The notes below the pieces were generated by a model. The model saw only the letters and a list, made by a program, of their open reading frames with translations, had not been told where the DNA came from and made no database searches. The translations under genes were made by a program, and so were the position numbers. From contig NZ_VRKQ01000018.1 of the NCBI RefSeq assembly GCF_008056315.1, forward strand, positions 65,772 through 129,771: a stretch of DNA of 64,000 nt, read 5' to 3'. Positions 55,791 to 64,000 of this stretch are shown here, piece by piece; positions within the stretch are counted from its first letter, which is position 1; each line of letters opens with the position of its first letter. Source of the stretch: Seonamhaeicola maritimus. Lineage in GTDB: Bacteria > Bacteroidota > Bacteroidia > Flavobacteriales > Flavobacteriaceae.

Positions 55791-55808
55791 GTTTAGTTGT
55801 ATAATTTA

Positions 55809-55904
55809 GGTAATATCTTCATGTATTTTAACAATATTACCTCAGATTAAGACATAATTAGGGTAAATAAGTTTCATAATAGGATATTTAAAGTTTATTT
55901 TTTG
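55809..55904 (+). promoter_or_regulatory. variant GGTAA promoter of the third sulfatase gene
   Basis: GGTAATAT (55809-55816) and ATATTACC (55834-55841) form an inverted repeat. A further GGTAA lies at 55862-55866, 21 bp beyond the last base of the inverted copy. A -7-like TATTTTTTG (55896-55904) lies 34 bp after that GGTAA, with one extra base compared with the consensus. The arrangement differs from the simple direct repeats elsewhere in the PUL. Confidence 0.45.
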
Positions 55905-55971
55905 TTTTAAAAGCAAAGTAATTTTAACCTGAATTTAAAGTAGCTTTATTTTATTTAATTTAACACAAAAT

Positions 55972-57408
55972 ATGTCACTAAAGTTTATGAAAAATATCGA
56001 GTATTTATTGGTCTTACTTTTATTGGTTTCTTGTCAATCAGAATCAAGAGCTCAAGATAAACCAAACATTATTTTCTTGTTTTCAGATGATGCAGGATAT
56101 GCAGATTTTGGATTTCATGGTAGCAAGATTATGAAAACCCCAAACTTAGATAAACTTTCTAATCAAGGAATTAGGTTTACCGAAGGTTATGTGACTGATG
56201 CTACATGCGGTCCTTCAAGAGCTGGACTTATGACCGGGAAATATCAACAAAGATTTGGATATCAAGAAATCAATGTTCCTGGTTATATGAGTGAAAACTC
56301 TAAATTTTTAGGAGATGATATGGGTTTACCGGTAGATCAAGTAACCATGGCAGATTATTTAAAAAACTTAGGTTATACAAATGCCATGTATGGAAAATGG
56401 CATTTAGGTAATGCCGATCGTTTTCATCCTTTAAGAAGAGGTTTTGATGAATTTTACGGATTTAGAGGAGGCGGAAGGAGTTATTTCCCTTATAAAGATT
56501 TTAAAGGTGTGCATCATGATAATAAAATGGAACGAAATTTCGGAAATTATGAAGAACCAGAGGGTTACGCTACAGATGTCTTTGCAGATGAAGCAGTTTC
56601 ATTTATTGAAAAAAATAAAGATAAACCGTTTTTTATTTATTTAGCATTTAATGCTGTACATACTCCAATGGAAGCTACCGAAGAAGACTTGAAAAAGTTC
56701 CCTAATTTAAAGGGTAAGCGTAAAGAAGTTGCTGCCATGACATTATCACTAGATAGAGCCTGTGGTAAGGTAATGGATAAGCTTAAAGAATTAGGTTTAG
56801 ATGAAAACACAATAGTTGTTTTTTCTAATGATAACGGAGGGCCAACAGATAAAAATGCTTCATTAAACTTACCTTTAAGCGGAACAAAATCAAACCATTT
56901 AGAAGGTGGTTTTAGAGTGCCATATTTAATAAAGTGGCCTCGTAAATTTAAAGCATGTACTGTGTATAATTATCCAGTAAGTACATTCGATTTATTACCA
57001 ACATTTTATGCTGCGGCTGGTGGTGATGTTGCCGATTTGGAAGATGTAGATGGTGTTAATCTAATTCCATTTGTTACTGGAGTAAATAAAGCAAGACCAC
57101 ACCAAGATTTATTTTGGAAAAAAGATGTACGTGCTGTGTATAGGCAGAACGATTGGAAACTCATCCGTTTTGCAGATAGACCAGCAGAATTATATGATTT
57201 ATCCAAAGATTTAACAGAACAAAACGATTTGGCTGCGGAACACCCTGATCGTTTAAAAAGTATGTTTAAAAAACTATGGGAATGGGAGTTGACTTTAGAA
57301 CGTCCTTTATGGACGCTTAAACAGCAATTCGAAAAATATGACACTAACCGAATGGATTGGTTCAGAAATCCAGAGTTGGTTAAAAAATATATGGAGAAGT
57401 ACGATTAA
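55972..57408 (+). CDS. S1 family sulfatase (third copy)
   Basis: 478 residues. Lipoprotein signal ([11 protein letters not shown]); an internal ATG at 55987 gives an equally good or better signal start. Formylglycine site Cys79 in [12 protein letters not shown], metal ligands in FSDDAGYAD and VVFSNDNGG, and KWHLG. More divergent from the other two sulfatases than they are from each other, so a different sulfate position is likely. Begins a segment sulfatase-GH127-FG-GAP protein. Confidence 0.9.
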   Translation: MSLKFMKNIEYLLVLLLLVSCQSESRAQDKPNIIFLFSDDAGYADFGFHGSKIMKTPNLDKLSNQGIRFTEGYVTDATCGPSRAGLMTGKYQQRFGYQEINVPGYMSENSKFLGDDMGLPVDQVTMADYLKNLGYTNAMYGKWHLGNADRFHPLRRGFDEFYGFRGGGRSYFPYKDFKGVHHDNKMERNFGNYEEPEGYATDVFADEAVSFIEKNKDKPFFIYLAFNAVHTPMEATEEDLKKFPNLKGKRKEVAAMTLSLDRACGKVMDKLKELGLDENTIVVFSNDNGGPTDKNASLNLPLSGTKSNHLEGGFRVPYLIKWPRKFKACTVYNYPVSTFDLLPTFYAAAGGDVADLEDVDGVNLIPFVTGVNKARPHQDLFWKKDVRAVYRQNDWKLIRFADRPAELYDLSKDLTEQNDLAAEHPDRLKSMFKKLWEWELTLERPLWTLKQQFEKYDTNRMDWFRNPELVKKYMEKYD

Positions 57409-57468
57409 TATTTATCCATTAGCAAGAATTATAAAAATTAAAAAATATTAAAGGCAAAATAAATAATC

Positions 57469-59442
57469 ATGAGTAATCACGATAAAGCAATAACAAACAC
57501 TTCTGCAAGTCCATATGTAAAATTAAAAAGCATCAATTTTGGTGATTGTAAATGGACTTCAGGTTTTTGGTCAGAAAAGGTAGAAACAGCGCAAGAAAAG
57601 ATGCTTCCTTATATGGGAGATCTTTTATGTGGTGACATTGGTCACGGATTAAATAACTTTAAAATTGCTGCTGGAGAAAAAGAAGGTGAGCACAAAGGAT
57701 TTTATTGGCATGATGGTGACTTCTTTAAATTTATGGAGGCCAAAACATATATATATGCACTTTCTAAAGATGAGTCTATATTAAATGAATTAGATGAATA
57801 TATAGCCTTAATTGGAAGGGCTCAGGAAGAAGATGGTTACATACATACCCATGTTCAAATTACCGAAGGTGTTGATAGGTTTGAGAACAGGAAGTACCAT
57901 GAAATGTACAATTTTGGGCATTTGTTTATTGCAGCTTCTGTTCACAATCGATTAACGGGAAAAAATAATTTCTTAGATATTGCTGTAAAGCAAGCAGACT
58001 TGTTACATGCTTATTTTATGCCAGATACAAAACATTACCAACGTTTTGGATTTAATCAAACCCAAATTATGGGTTTGGTTGAGTTGTATAGAACTGTAAA
58101 GGATGAAAAATATTTAAGACTGGCAGAAAAATTCATTAACCGTAGAGGTACTTATGAAATAAAGCACGATTCTACAACTGAAGGATATCCAATAGGAGAT
58201 ATGGTTCAAGAAAGAACACCGTTGAGAGAATCTGAAGAAGCTGTAGGTCATGCTGTTCTAGCACTGTATTACTATGCTGGGGCTGCCGATGTTTATGCCG
58301 AAACTGGTGAAAAAGCTTTAATTGATGCTTTAGATAAATTATGGGAAAACGTAACTGACAAAAAAATGTATGTTACTGGTGCTGTTGGGCAAGCTCACTA
58401 TGGGGCTTCAACCAGTTTAGACATGATTGAAGAAGGTTTTATAGATGCTTATATGATGCCAAATATGACAGCCTATAATGAAACCTGCGCCAATTTATGT
58501 AATGCTATGTTTAGTCATAGAATGATGGGTATTAAAGAGGAATCTAGATACGCAGATATTATTGAGTTGGTGTTATATAATAGTGGTTTGTCTGGTATAA
58601 GTTTAGAGGGAAAAGATTATTTCTATTCTAATCCGTTAAGAATGGTAAACAATACTAGGAATTATGATGCTCATGCTGATGTAACCGAGAGTCCTGTGAG
58701 ACAACCGTATTTAGAATGTTTCTGTTGTCCACCAAACTTGGTTAGAACTATTTGTAAAAGTTCTGGTTGGGCCTATAATTTATCAGAAAATGGAGTAGCT
58801 GTTGTTTTATTTGGAGGAAATAATTTAGAGACAACCATGATAGATGGCTCTTCTTTAAAATTATCGCAAGACACAGATTATCCTTGGAAAGGAATAGTAA
58901 AAATTACTGTTGATGAATGTAAAGATTCAGCTTTTGATATTAAATTTAGAATTCCAAAATGGGCAGTAGGAAGTACATTAAAGGTGAATGGTGAAGATGC
59001 AGGAGTTGATGTTAACCCTGGAACATTTGCAACTATTACTAGAACTTGGAAAGCCGGGGATACTATTGTATTAAGTATGCCAATGGAAGTTACGCTTCTT
59101 GAAGGTCATGATAGAATTGAGGAGGTTAGAAATCAATTGGCTATTAAAAGAGGCCCTATTGTTTATTGCATGGAAACGCCTGATTTACCTGAAAATACAG
59201 GGATTTTAGATGTGTACTTACAAGGAAATACTTCTTTTGAGGCAGTTCACAAACCCGATTTTTTAGGAGGAGTTACTGTTGTTGAAACAGAAGTTTTATT
59301 AAGGCAAGGAAAAACTGATGATATGTATCAAAGAGTTACAAAGCCTGTATTTAATTCACATAAAACACAATTGGTTCCATATTATGCCTGGAGCAATAGA
59401 GGGCAAGCTGAAATGACAGTGTTCATGCCTGTTGTTTGGTAA
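57469..59442 (+). CDS. GH127 family glycosidase, cytoplasmic form
   Basis: 657 residues with no signal peptide. The GH127 zinc site is intact: ETC with Glu338 and Cys340, and CFCCPPN with Cys417, Cys419 and Cys420. GH127 founding members are beta-L-arabinofuranosidases with a zinc-cysteine nucleophile; marine GH127 relatives act as exo-3,6-anhydro-D-galactosidases on carrageenan oligosaccharides. The second role fits the surrounding sulfatases and anhydrosugar enzymes. Its cytoplasmic location implies import of a small oligosaccharide. Confidence 0.87.
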   Translation: MSNHDKAITNTSASPYVKLKSINFGDCKWTSGFWSEKVETAQEKMLPYMGDLLCGDIGHGLNNFKIAAGEKEGEHKGFYWHDGDFFKFMEAKTYIYALSKDESILNELDEYIALIGRAQEEDGYIHTHVQITEGVDRFENRKYHEMYNFGHLFIAASVHNRLTGKNNFLDIAVKQADLLHAYFMPDTKHYQRFGFNQTQIMGLVELYRTVKDEKYLRLAEKFINRRGTYEIKHDSTTEGYPIGDMVQERTPLRESEEAVGHAVLALYYYAGAADVYAETGEKALIDALDKLWENVTDKKMYVTGAVGQAHYGASTSLDMIEEGFIDAYMMPNMTAYNETCANLCNAMFSHRMMGIKEESRYADIIELVLYNSGLSGISLEGKDYFYSNPLRMVNNTRNYDAHADVTESPVRQPYLECFCCPPNLVRTICKSSGWAYNLSENGVAVVLFGGNNLETTMIDGSSLKLSQDTDYPWKGIVKITVDECKDSAFDIKFRIPKWAVGSTLKVNGEDAGVDVNPGTFATITRTWKAGDTIVLSMPMEVTLLEGHDRIEEVRNQLAIKRGPIVYCMETPDLPENTGILDVYLQGNTSFEAVHKPDFLGGVTVVETEVLLRQGKTDDMYQRVTKPVFNSHKTQLVPYYAWSNRGQAEMTVFMPVVW

Positions 59443-59474
59443 AACTTTAATGCTTTTAATTTTAAATAATCCTC

Positions 59475-61358
59475 ATGAGTTTATATAATTATAGAGTCAA
59501 GGTGCAAGCCTTATGTTTTTTATTTAGTCTTTTTTTACTAAATAACGTTACTGCACAATCAAATCAATCAAACTCGTTTCAAGAAATTTTCAAAGAATTT
59601 CCTCGTCAAGAGAAAAACTTAAGAAAGTGGGATGCACCCGTTGTGGCAGATTTGGATCAAGACGGTTATCAAGATTTATTGATAAACGATCATGGTTTTG
59701 GTATTCAGGTGCAATGGAATAACAAGGGTAAATTTGCTAAACCTTATGATATCATTATGGGTGATTTACACGGTGTTTCTGTGGGCGATTTTGATAATGA
59801 TGGAAACCTTGAAGTAGTAATGTCTCGTGGTGGTGGTTCTGGTAGTAATGCCAGAAACTCTAAAATGTATAGAGTTGTAGGTCGGGAGTTTGTGTCACTT
59901 CAAGATTTTAAAGAACCCTTGGCTTTAATGCGAGGCCGTACAGTAAGATTTATAGATGGTGATAATGACGGAGATTTAGATTTATTAAATTTTGCGTTTC
60001 CTGATAGTGCTAAAAAAGGAGAAAGCGAGAACTATGTATATGAAAATAATGGGAACGGTGAACTTATTCTTCATTCAACATTGCCTGCTATAAAGGTAAA
60101 CGGACAAAAGACTGTGGTGACAGATTTTAACACAGATAACATCTTAGATATTATTCTATATGGTCATGGAAAAACAAGGGCTTTTAGAGGAAATGGTGAT
60201 TTAACTTATTCTGAAGTTACAGATAAAATATTTCCGTATAGTATAGAAGAAACTACCAGTATTTGTGAAATTGATTATGATAATGATGGTGATTTAGATT
60301 TATTTATCACAAGAGGGAATGACTTCAAGAGCGGACAAAACTTTTATAACCCAGAAACAAAAGATTGGGGATTCTTTACTACAAGAGGAGAATTTCAATT
60401 TGATGATTTAGAAACTGGCGATGTTTTGGAAATGGAAAATTTCCAATCGCAATGGCCTAATAATGATACATATTTTATAGGAGAGGCTTCGTATGATTAT
60501 GAATTTGAAGGAGAAACGCATTCAGGAAAGGATATAAGATTGGTTAATAGTGATGCTCTTGGCTTTCCAGATAATGCTAATTATAATGAAAAGAAAGGCT
60601 GGTACATTGGTTACGTTGGCAACAGAAAATGGCGAATTGCTGGATTCCTTTGGGCGCCTTCTACAGGAGTAGTGCACGGAGTGAAAAGTTATAAACCCTA
60701 TAATAACCCTCAAGGATTTAATGATATTCTTTTAGAAAATTCGAACGGAAAATTTAAAGATGTTACTGAAAAACTAGGTTTACTTAATAGAGAGCATACC
60801 ATGGCAAGTACGGTAGCCGATTTTGACAATAATGGTTTCAAAGATATTCTAGTTATTAGAAGAGGAAAACTAGTATATGACAATCAATCACATTTATTCT
60901 TAAACCAAGGGAAATCAGGGTTTAAAAAAGTTCAAAATCACGGTATTGTTTCTAAAGAATTAGGAGCTATTGGAATGGCTGTTGAGGTTATAGATTATAA
61001 TAAAGATGGAAAAGTAGATGTTGTTATTGGTAATGAACGTGGAAAATGGCATTTGTTTAAAAATGAATTGCTTGATGCTGCAAACAATAAATACATAACA
61101 ATTGAAGTTGGGAATTCTCAAAAAGCAAATGTATCTGCATTAGGGGCGGTAGTAGAGATTAACTCTTGTGCTGGTAAACAGGTATATCGTGTTGGTTTTA
61201 CAGGAGCACAATATTCTCAGGGCTTTGATAATTTTGTGAATTTTGGTTTAGGACAGTGTGATAAATCAGTAAAAGTTAAAATCACTTGGTCTAATGGTGA
61301 ATCTTCTCAAAAAACTATCAAAAACCTCAATTCTAAAGTTTTTATTGGCAAAAAGTAA
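59475..61358 (+). CDS. secreted FG-GAP/UnbV beta-propeller protein
   Basis: 627 residues. Signal peptide ending NNVTAQ, then VCBS/FG-GAP repeats with calcium-type motifs (DLDQDGYQDL, DFDNDGNLEV, DGDNDGDLDL, DYDNDGDLDL, DYNKDGKVDV) and a C-terminal ASPIC/UnbV domain (about 545-625, ending SKVFIGKK). No catalytic family recognised. It sits between two GH127 genes, 32 bp after the first, so is probably co-transcribed. The same propeller-UnbV module is fused to the haloperoxidase at 20784-24797. Possible glycan-binding or unrecognised enzyme. Confidence 0.78.
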   Translation: MSLYNYRVKVQALCFLFSLFLLNNVTAQSNQSNSFQEIFKEFPRQEKNLRKWDAPVVADLDQDGYQDLLINDHGFGIQVQWNNKGKFAKPYDIIMGDLHGVSVGDFDNDGNLEVVMSRGGGSGSNARNSKMYRVVGREFVSLQDFKEPLALMRGRTVRFIDGDNDGDLDLLNFAFPDSAKKGESENYVYENNGNGELILHSTLPAIKVNGQKTVVTDFNTDNILDIILYGHGKTRAFRGNGDLTYSEVTDKIFPYSIEETTSICEIDYDNDGDLDLFITRGNDFKSGQNFYNPETKDWGFFTTRGEFQFDDLETGDVLEMENFQSQWPNNDTYFIGEASYDYEFEGETHSGKDIRLVNSDALGFPDNANYNEKKGWYIGYVGNRKWRIAGFLWAPSTGVVHGVKSYKPYNNPQGFNDILLENSNGKFKDVTEKLGLLNREHTMASTVADFDNNGFKDILVIRRGKLVYDNQSHLFLNQGKSGFKKVQNHGIVSKELGAIGMAVEVIDYNKDGKVDVVIGNERGKWHLFKNELLDAANNKYITIEVGNSQKANVSALGAVVEINSCAGKQVYRVGFTGAQYSQGFDNFVNFGLGQCDKSVKVKITWSNGESSQKTIKNLNSKVFIGKK

Positions 61359-61416
61359 TTTGATTTAAGTTCACTAGTTTCCTATTTTTATTTATGCTCA
61401 CTAATTTCTTAAGTGG

Positions 61417-61421
61417 GGTAA
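61417..61421 (+). promoter_or_regulatory. single GGTAA half-site upstream of the second GH127 gene
   Basis: One GGTAA (in GGGGTAAAATA, as before the araC-like gene) without a partner at 21 bp on either side and without a good -7 element at 36 bp. Possibly a weak or decayed regulator site within the 213-bp gap. Confidence 0.3.
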
Positions 61422-61571
61422 AATATTTTTGGTTTATATCAATAATGGGCTAGTAAATATTGATTCTATATTGAGATGTACAATTAAATTATTTATAGAT
61501 ACATATTATTTCATGATTTGTTGTTCATTTGAATAAATTAGTTTGTTAATGTCATCAAAATCTTTTCTATA

Positions 61572-63593
61572 ATGAAGTTCAATATTTTATTCCTCCTATG
61601 TTTTTTATTATCTCTATTTTCTTTTGCACAAGAAAATGGAATTTTAAATAATTCAGAAAGTAAACATGTAAAGTTTAAGAGTATTAATATTGGCGATTGT
61701 CAATGGACAGAGGGTTTTTGGGCGGATAAATTTAAAGTGGCACAAGAAACTATGGTCCCATATATGGGAGAACTTTTAACGGGTGATGTTGGGCATGCTT
61801 TGAACAACTTTAAGATTGCCGCCGGATTAAAGGAGGGGAAGCATAAGGGAATGAAATGGCATGATGGTGATTTTTATAAATGGATAGAAGCATCAATGTA
61901 TGTTTATGCTCAGAATAAAGATGAAAAAATTGTTAAAGAAATTGATGGATATATTGATATTATTAAACAAGCTCAAGCAGAGGACGGATATATTCACACC
62001 AAGGTTCAAACGGAAGAGGAAATGCACCGATTTGGAAATAGACAACATCATGAGATGTATAATTTTGGGCATCTCTATACCAGTGCCTGTATTCACAATC
62101 GCATTACAGGAAAATCCAATTTCTTAGATATAGCTATAAAAAACGCAGATTTTTTATATAGTAAGTTTATGCCAGAACCAAAAGGCTTACTTAAACGCTT
62201 TGGTTTTAATCAAACTCAAATAATGGGCTTGGTTGAATTATATAGAAACACTAAGAACAAGAAGTATTTAGAGTTAGCTGAGTTGTTTATTAATTTAAGA
62301 GGGCAATCAAAAGTAGAACCAACCGATGTGTCTAGTTATAAGCATATAGGTGATATGGTTCAGGAACGCACTCCAATACGTAAGGCTAAAACGGCTGAAG
62401 GGCATGCAGTACTAGCATTGTATTATTATGCTGGTGTTGCAGATGTGGCTGCCGAAACTGGGGAGAAAGCATTAATTAAAGCTTTAGATAGGTTGTGGAG
62501 TAACGTTGTAGATAAGAAAATGTACGTTACTGGTGCTTGTGGGCAAACACATCATGGTGTGTCTAAACATGTTGATATGATTCATGAAGGGTTTCTTAAT
62601 GAGTATATGATGCCAAATTTATCTGCTTATAATGAGACCTGTGCTAACGTATGTAATTCAATGTTTAGTTATAGAATGTTAGGGCTTCATGGAGAATCTA
62701 AGTATGCTGATATTATGGAGTTGGTACTTTTTAATAGCGCTTTATCAGGAATTAGTGTAGAAGGGAAGGATTATTTCTATGCTAATCCATTACGAGTTAG
62801 TCATGATGGTTATGATCCTGGAAATGATACTGAATTTGATGTTCGCCAACCTTATATTCCATGTTTTTGTTGTCCTCCAAATTTAGTGCGTACAATAACT
62901 AAAGTTTCTGGTTGGGCATACAGTTTAACTGAGAATGGTGTTGCGGTGAATCTTTATGGAGGAAATAAATTGTCTACTAAACTATTAGATGGTTCAAATA
63001 TTGAATTAAAACAGGTTACCAATTATCCTTGGGAGGGTAAAGTGGAAATTACTGTCGAAAAAAGTAAAAAAGAACCTTTTGATATTTTATTAAGAATTCC
63101 AGACTGGGCAGAAGGGTCTAAAGTTTTAGTTAACGGAGAACCGATTAATATGGAAGTGAAAGCCAAATCATTCACTGTGATAAATAGACAATGGAAAAAA
63201 GGAGATGTATTAACTTTAGACATGCCAATGGATGTTATGCTATTAGAAGGGCATCCACTAATTGAAGAGGTACGAAATCAAGCTGCTGTTAAAAGAGGGC
63301 CAGTTGTATACTGCGTTGAATCACCAGATTTACCAGAAGGAACAGATATTTTAGATGTTTACTTACCATTAAAATCAACCTTAACGGCTACTTATAAACC
63401 TGATTTTTTAGGTGGTATTTCAACAATTACTGGAGATATAAAACTTCGAAAAGATAATAAACAAGGGATGTATAGAGAAATGTCTGATTTAAAATGGGAT
63501 ACTTATAAAGCACAGTTTGTACCGTATTTTGCTTGGGCAAATAGGGGTAAAGCAGAAATGAGTGTTTGGATTCCTGTAGTTATAGGAGATTAA
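61572..63593 (+). CDS. GH127 family glycosidase, periplasmic form
   Basis: 673 residues with a signal peptide ending LFSFAQ, thus exported. Zinc site intact: ETC with Glu355 and Cys357, and CFCCPPN with Cys431, Cys433 and Cys434. Co-linear with the cytoplasmic GH127 over almost the whole length (shared KSINxGDCxWTxGFW, EMYNFGHL, GFNQTQIMGLVELYR blocks). Expected to remove terminal anhydrogalactose from oligosaccharides before inner-membrane import. Confidence 0.88.
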   Translation: MKFNILFLLCFLLSLFSFAQENGILNNSESKHVKFKSINIGDCQWTEGFWADKFKVAQETMVPYMGELLTGDVGHALNNFKIAAGLKEGKHKGMKWHDGDFYKWIEASMYVYAQNKDEKIVKEIDGYIDIIKQAQAEDGYIHTKVQTEEEMHRFGNRQHHEMYNFGHLYTSACIHNRITGKSNFLDIAIKNADFLYSKFMPEPKGLLKRFGFNQTQIMGLVELYRNTKNKKYLELAELFINLRGQSKVEPTDVSSYKHIGDMVQERTPIRKAKTAEGHAVLALYYYAGVADVAAETGEKALIKALDRLWSNVVDKKMYVTGACGQTHHGVSKHVDMIHEGFLNEYMMPNLSAYNETCANVCNSMFSYRMLGLHGESKYADIMELVLFNSALSGISVEGKDYFYANPLRVSHDGYDPGNDTEFDVRQPYIPCFCCPPNLVRTITKVSGWAYSLTENGVAVNLYGGNKLSTKLLDGSNIELKQVTNYPWEGKVEITVEKSKKEPFDILLRIPDWAEGSKVLVNGEPINMEVKAKSFTVINRQWKKGDVLTLDMPMDVMLLEGHPLIEEVRNQAAVKRGPVVYCVESPDLPEGTDILDVYLPLKSTLTATYKPDFLGGISTITGDIKLRKDNKQGMYREMSDLKWDTYKAQFVPYFAWANRGKAEMSVWIPVVIGD

Positions 63594-63757
63594 GTTATAC
63601 TATTTTTTTAGAATACATATGACCGAAAAAGAGTAATAAATTGACAAATCATGAGCTTTAATAGACTATAAATAAACTAGACAACTTAAATATTTAAGGT
63701 ATATATTTTACTAATTTGGTATTTGTTAATTAACTTGCATTCTAAACTAAACTTAGA

Positions 63758-64000
63758 ATGAACAAGCACATTTTTACCACACTATTACTTGTAATTTGTT
63801 TGTTTTCTTGCGGGGAAAAAACAACTACAAATACATCAGCATTAAGCAGAGAATTAGATTTTAATTTCGATTGGAAATTTCAACTTCAAAAAGACACGGT
63901 TTTACCAACTAACGTTCCATTAAAGGATACCGATTGGCGCGATATCAGATTACCCCATGACTGGAGTGTAGAACTTTCGTTTGATGAAAGTTTTGAAGGT
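63758..64000 (+). CDS. GH2 family glycoside hydrolase, N-terminal part (runs off window)
   Basis: 81 codons open to the window edge. Lipoprotein signal (LLLVICLFSC) then a GH2 sugar-binding-domain start with FNFDWKFQL and the hallmark WRDIRLPHDWSVE. GH2 includes beta-galactosidases and is a usual member of carrageenan and agar PULs, removing galactose from the non-reducing end. Catalytic residues lie beyond the window. Confidence 0.8.
   Translation, partial: MNKHIFTTLLLVICLFSCGEKTTTNTSALSRELDFNFDWKFQLQKDTVLPTNVPLKDTDWRDIRLPHDWSVELSFDESFEG

Noticed and set aside
57006-57344. 112-codon minus-strand frame within the third sulfatase
   Set aside because: Antisense to a conserved sulfatase C-terminus; no recognisable product.
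63698-63722. GGTAT repeat before the GH2 gene as a composite PUL promoter
   Set aside because: The motif is GGTAT, the period is 20 bp, and the 36-bp position falls at the start codon; at most a decayed site.

Overview
The window looks like a chromosomal segment of a marine flavobacterium (Bacteroidota, probably Flavobacteriaceae). Evidence: AT-rich DNA, promoters with the Bacteroidota -7 element TAnnTTTG, two SusC/SusD pairs, lipoproteins with acidic residues after the lipobox cysteine, type IX secretion (T9SS) C-terminal tails, three S1-type sulfatases, and a red-algal galactan gene set. No rRNA, CRISPR array, insertion sequence or phage gene was seen. One tRNA-Arg(ACG) is present.

Layout. 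(1) 0.1-4.5 kb: a two-gene mutagenic-repair cassette, Y-family polymerase dinB plus a short DnaE, behind an SOS-like palindrome that encloses the -7 element. (2) 4.5-20 kb: a sulfide/persulfide module. On the minus strand are a CstB-like persulfide dioxygenase/rhodanese, a TSUP exporter, two YeeE/YedE half-transporters and a Crp/Fnr regulator. On the plus strand are a cytochrome c lipoprotein, a DUF2202 lipoprotein, an OMF-MFP-RND efflux operon, and an SQR-TusE/DsrC-DsrE2 operon; an OmpP1/FadL porin lies on the minus strand. Five CRP-geometry operators (TGTAA-N6-TTACA type) link these units, and three of them lie at exactly the same distance from the -7 element. (3) 19.9-24.8 kb, minus strand: two T9SS-exported proteins, one a 1337-residue fusion of an FG-GAP/UnbV propeller with a vanadium-dependent haloperoxidase domain. 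(4) 24.9-64 kb: a large polysaccharide utilization locus (PUL). It holds two divergent SusC-SusD-lipoprotein triplets, a T9SS sulfatase, an AraC-type regulator, a GntP permease, two tandem GH16 enzymes, two further sulfatases, an enolase-superfamily enzyme, an aldehyde dehydrogenase, an HpcH/HpaI aldolase, an MFS sugar porter, two GH127 enzymes, an FG-GAP/UnbV protein and the start of a GH2 enzyme, which runs off the window.

How it works together (inference). The PUL gene set best fits a sulfated, 3,6-anhydro-galactose-containing galactan. Carrageenan or furcellaran is favoured over agar because GH127 is present and no GH117, GH50 or GH86 is seen. GH16 enzymes would cut the chain outside, SusCD would import oligosaccharides, sulfatases would desulfate them, GH127 would release anhydrogalactose, GH2 would remove galactose, and the dehydrogenase, cycloisomerase and aldolase would convert anhydrogalactose to pyruvate and an aldehyde.

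The most striking non-coding result is a composite PUL promoter: a direct repeat GGTAA-N16-GGTAA (21-bp period) with a -7-like element starting 36 bp after the start of the second repeat. It occurs in front of five transcription units, with degenerate copies in front of the araC-like gene and its divergent neighbour. It is a strong candidate operator for the AraC-type regulator.
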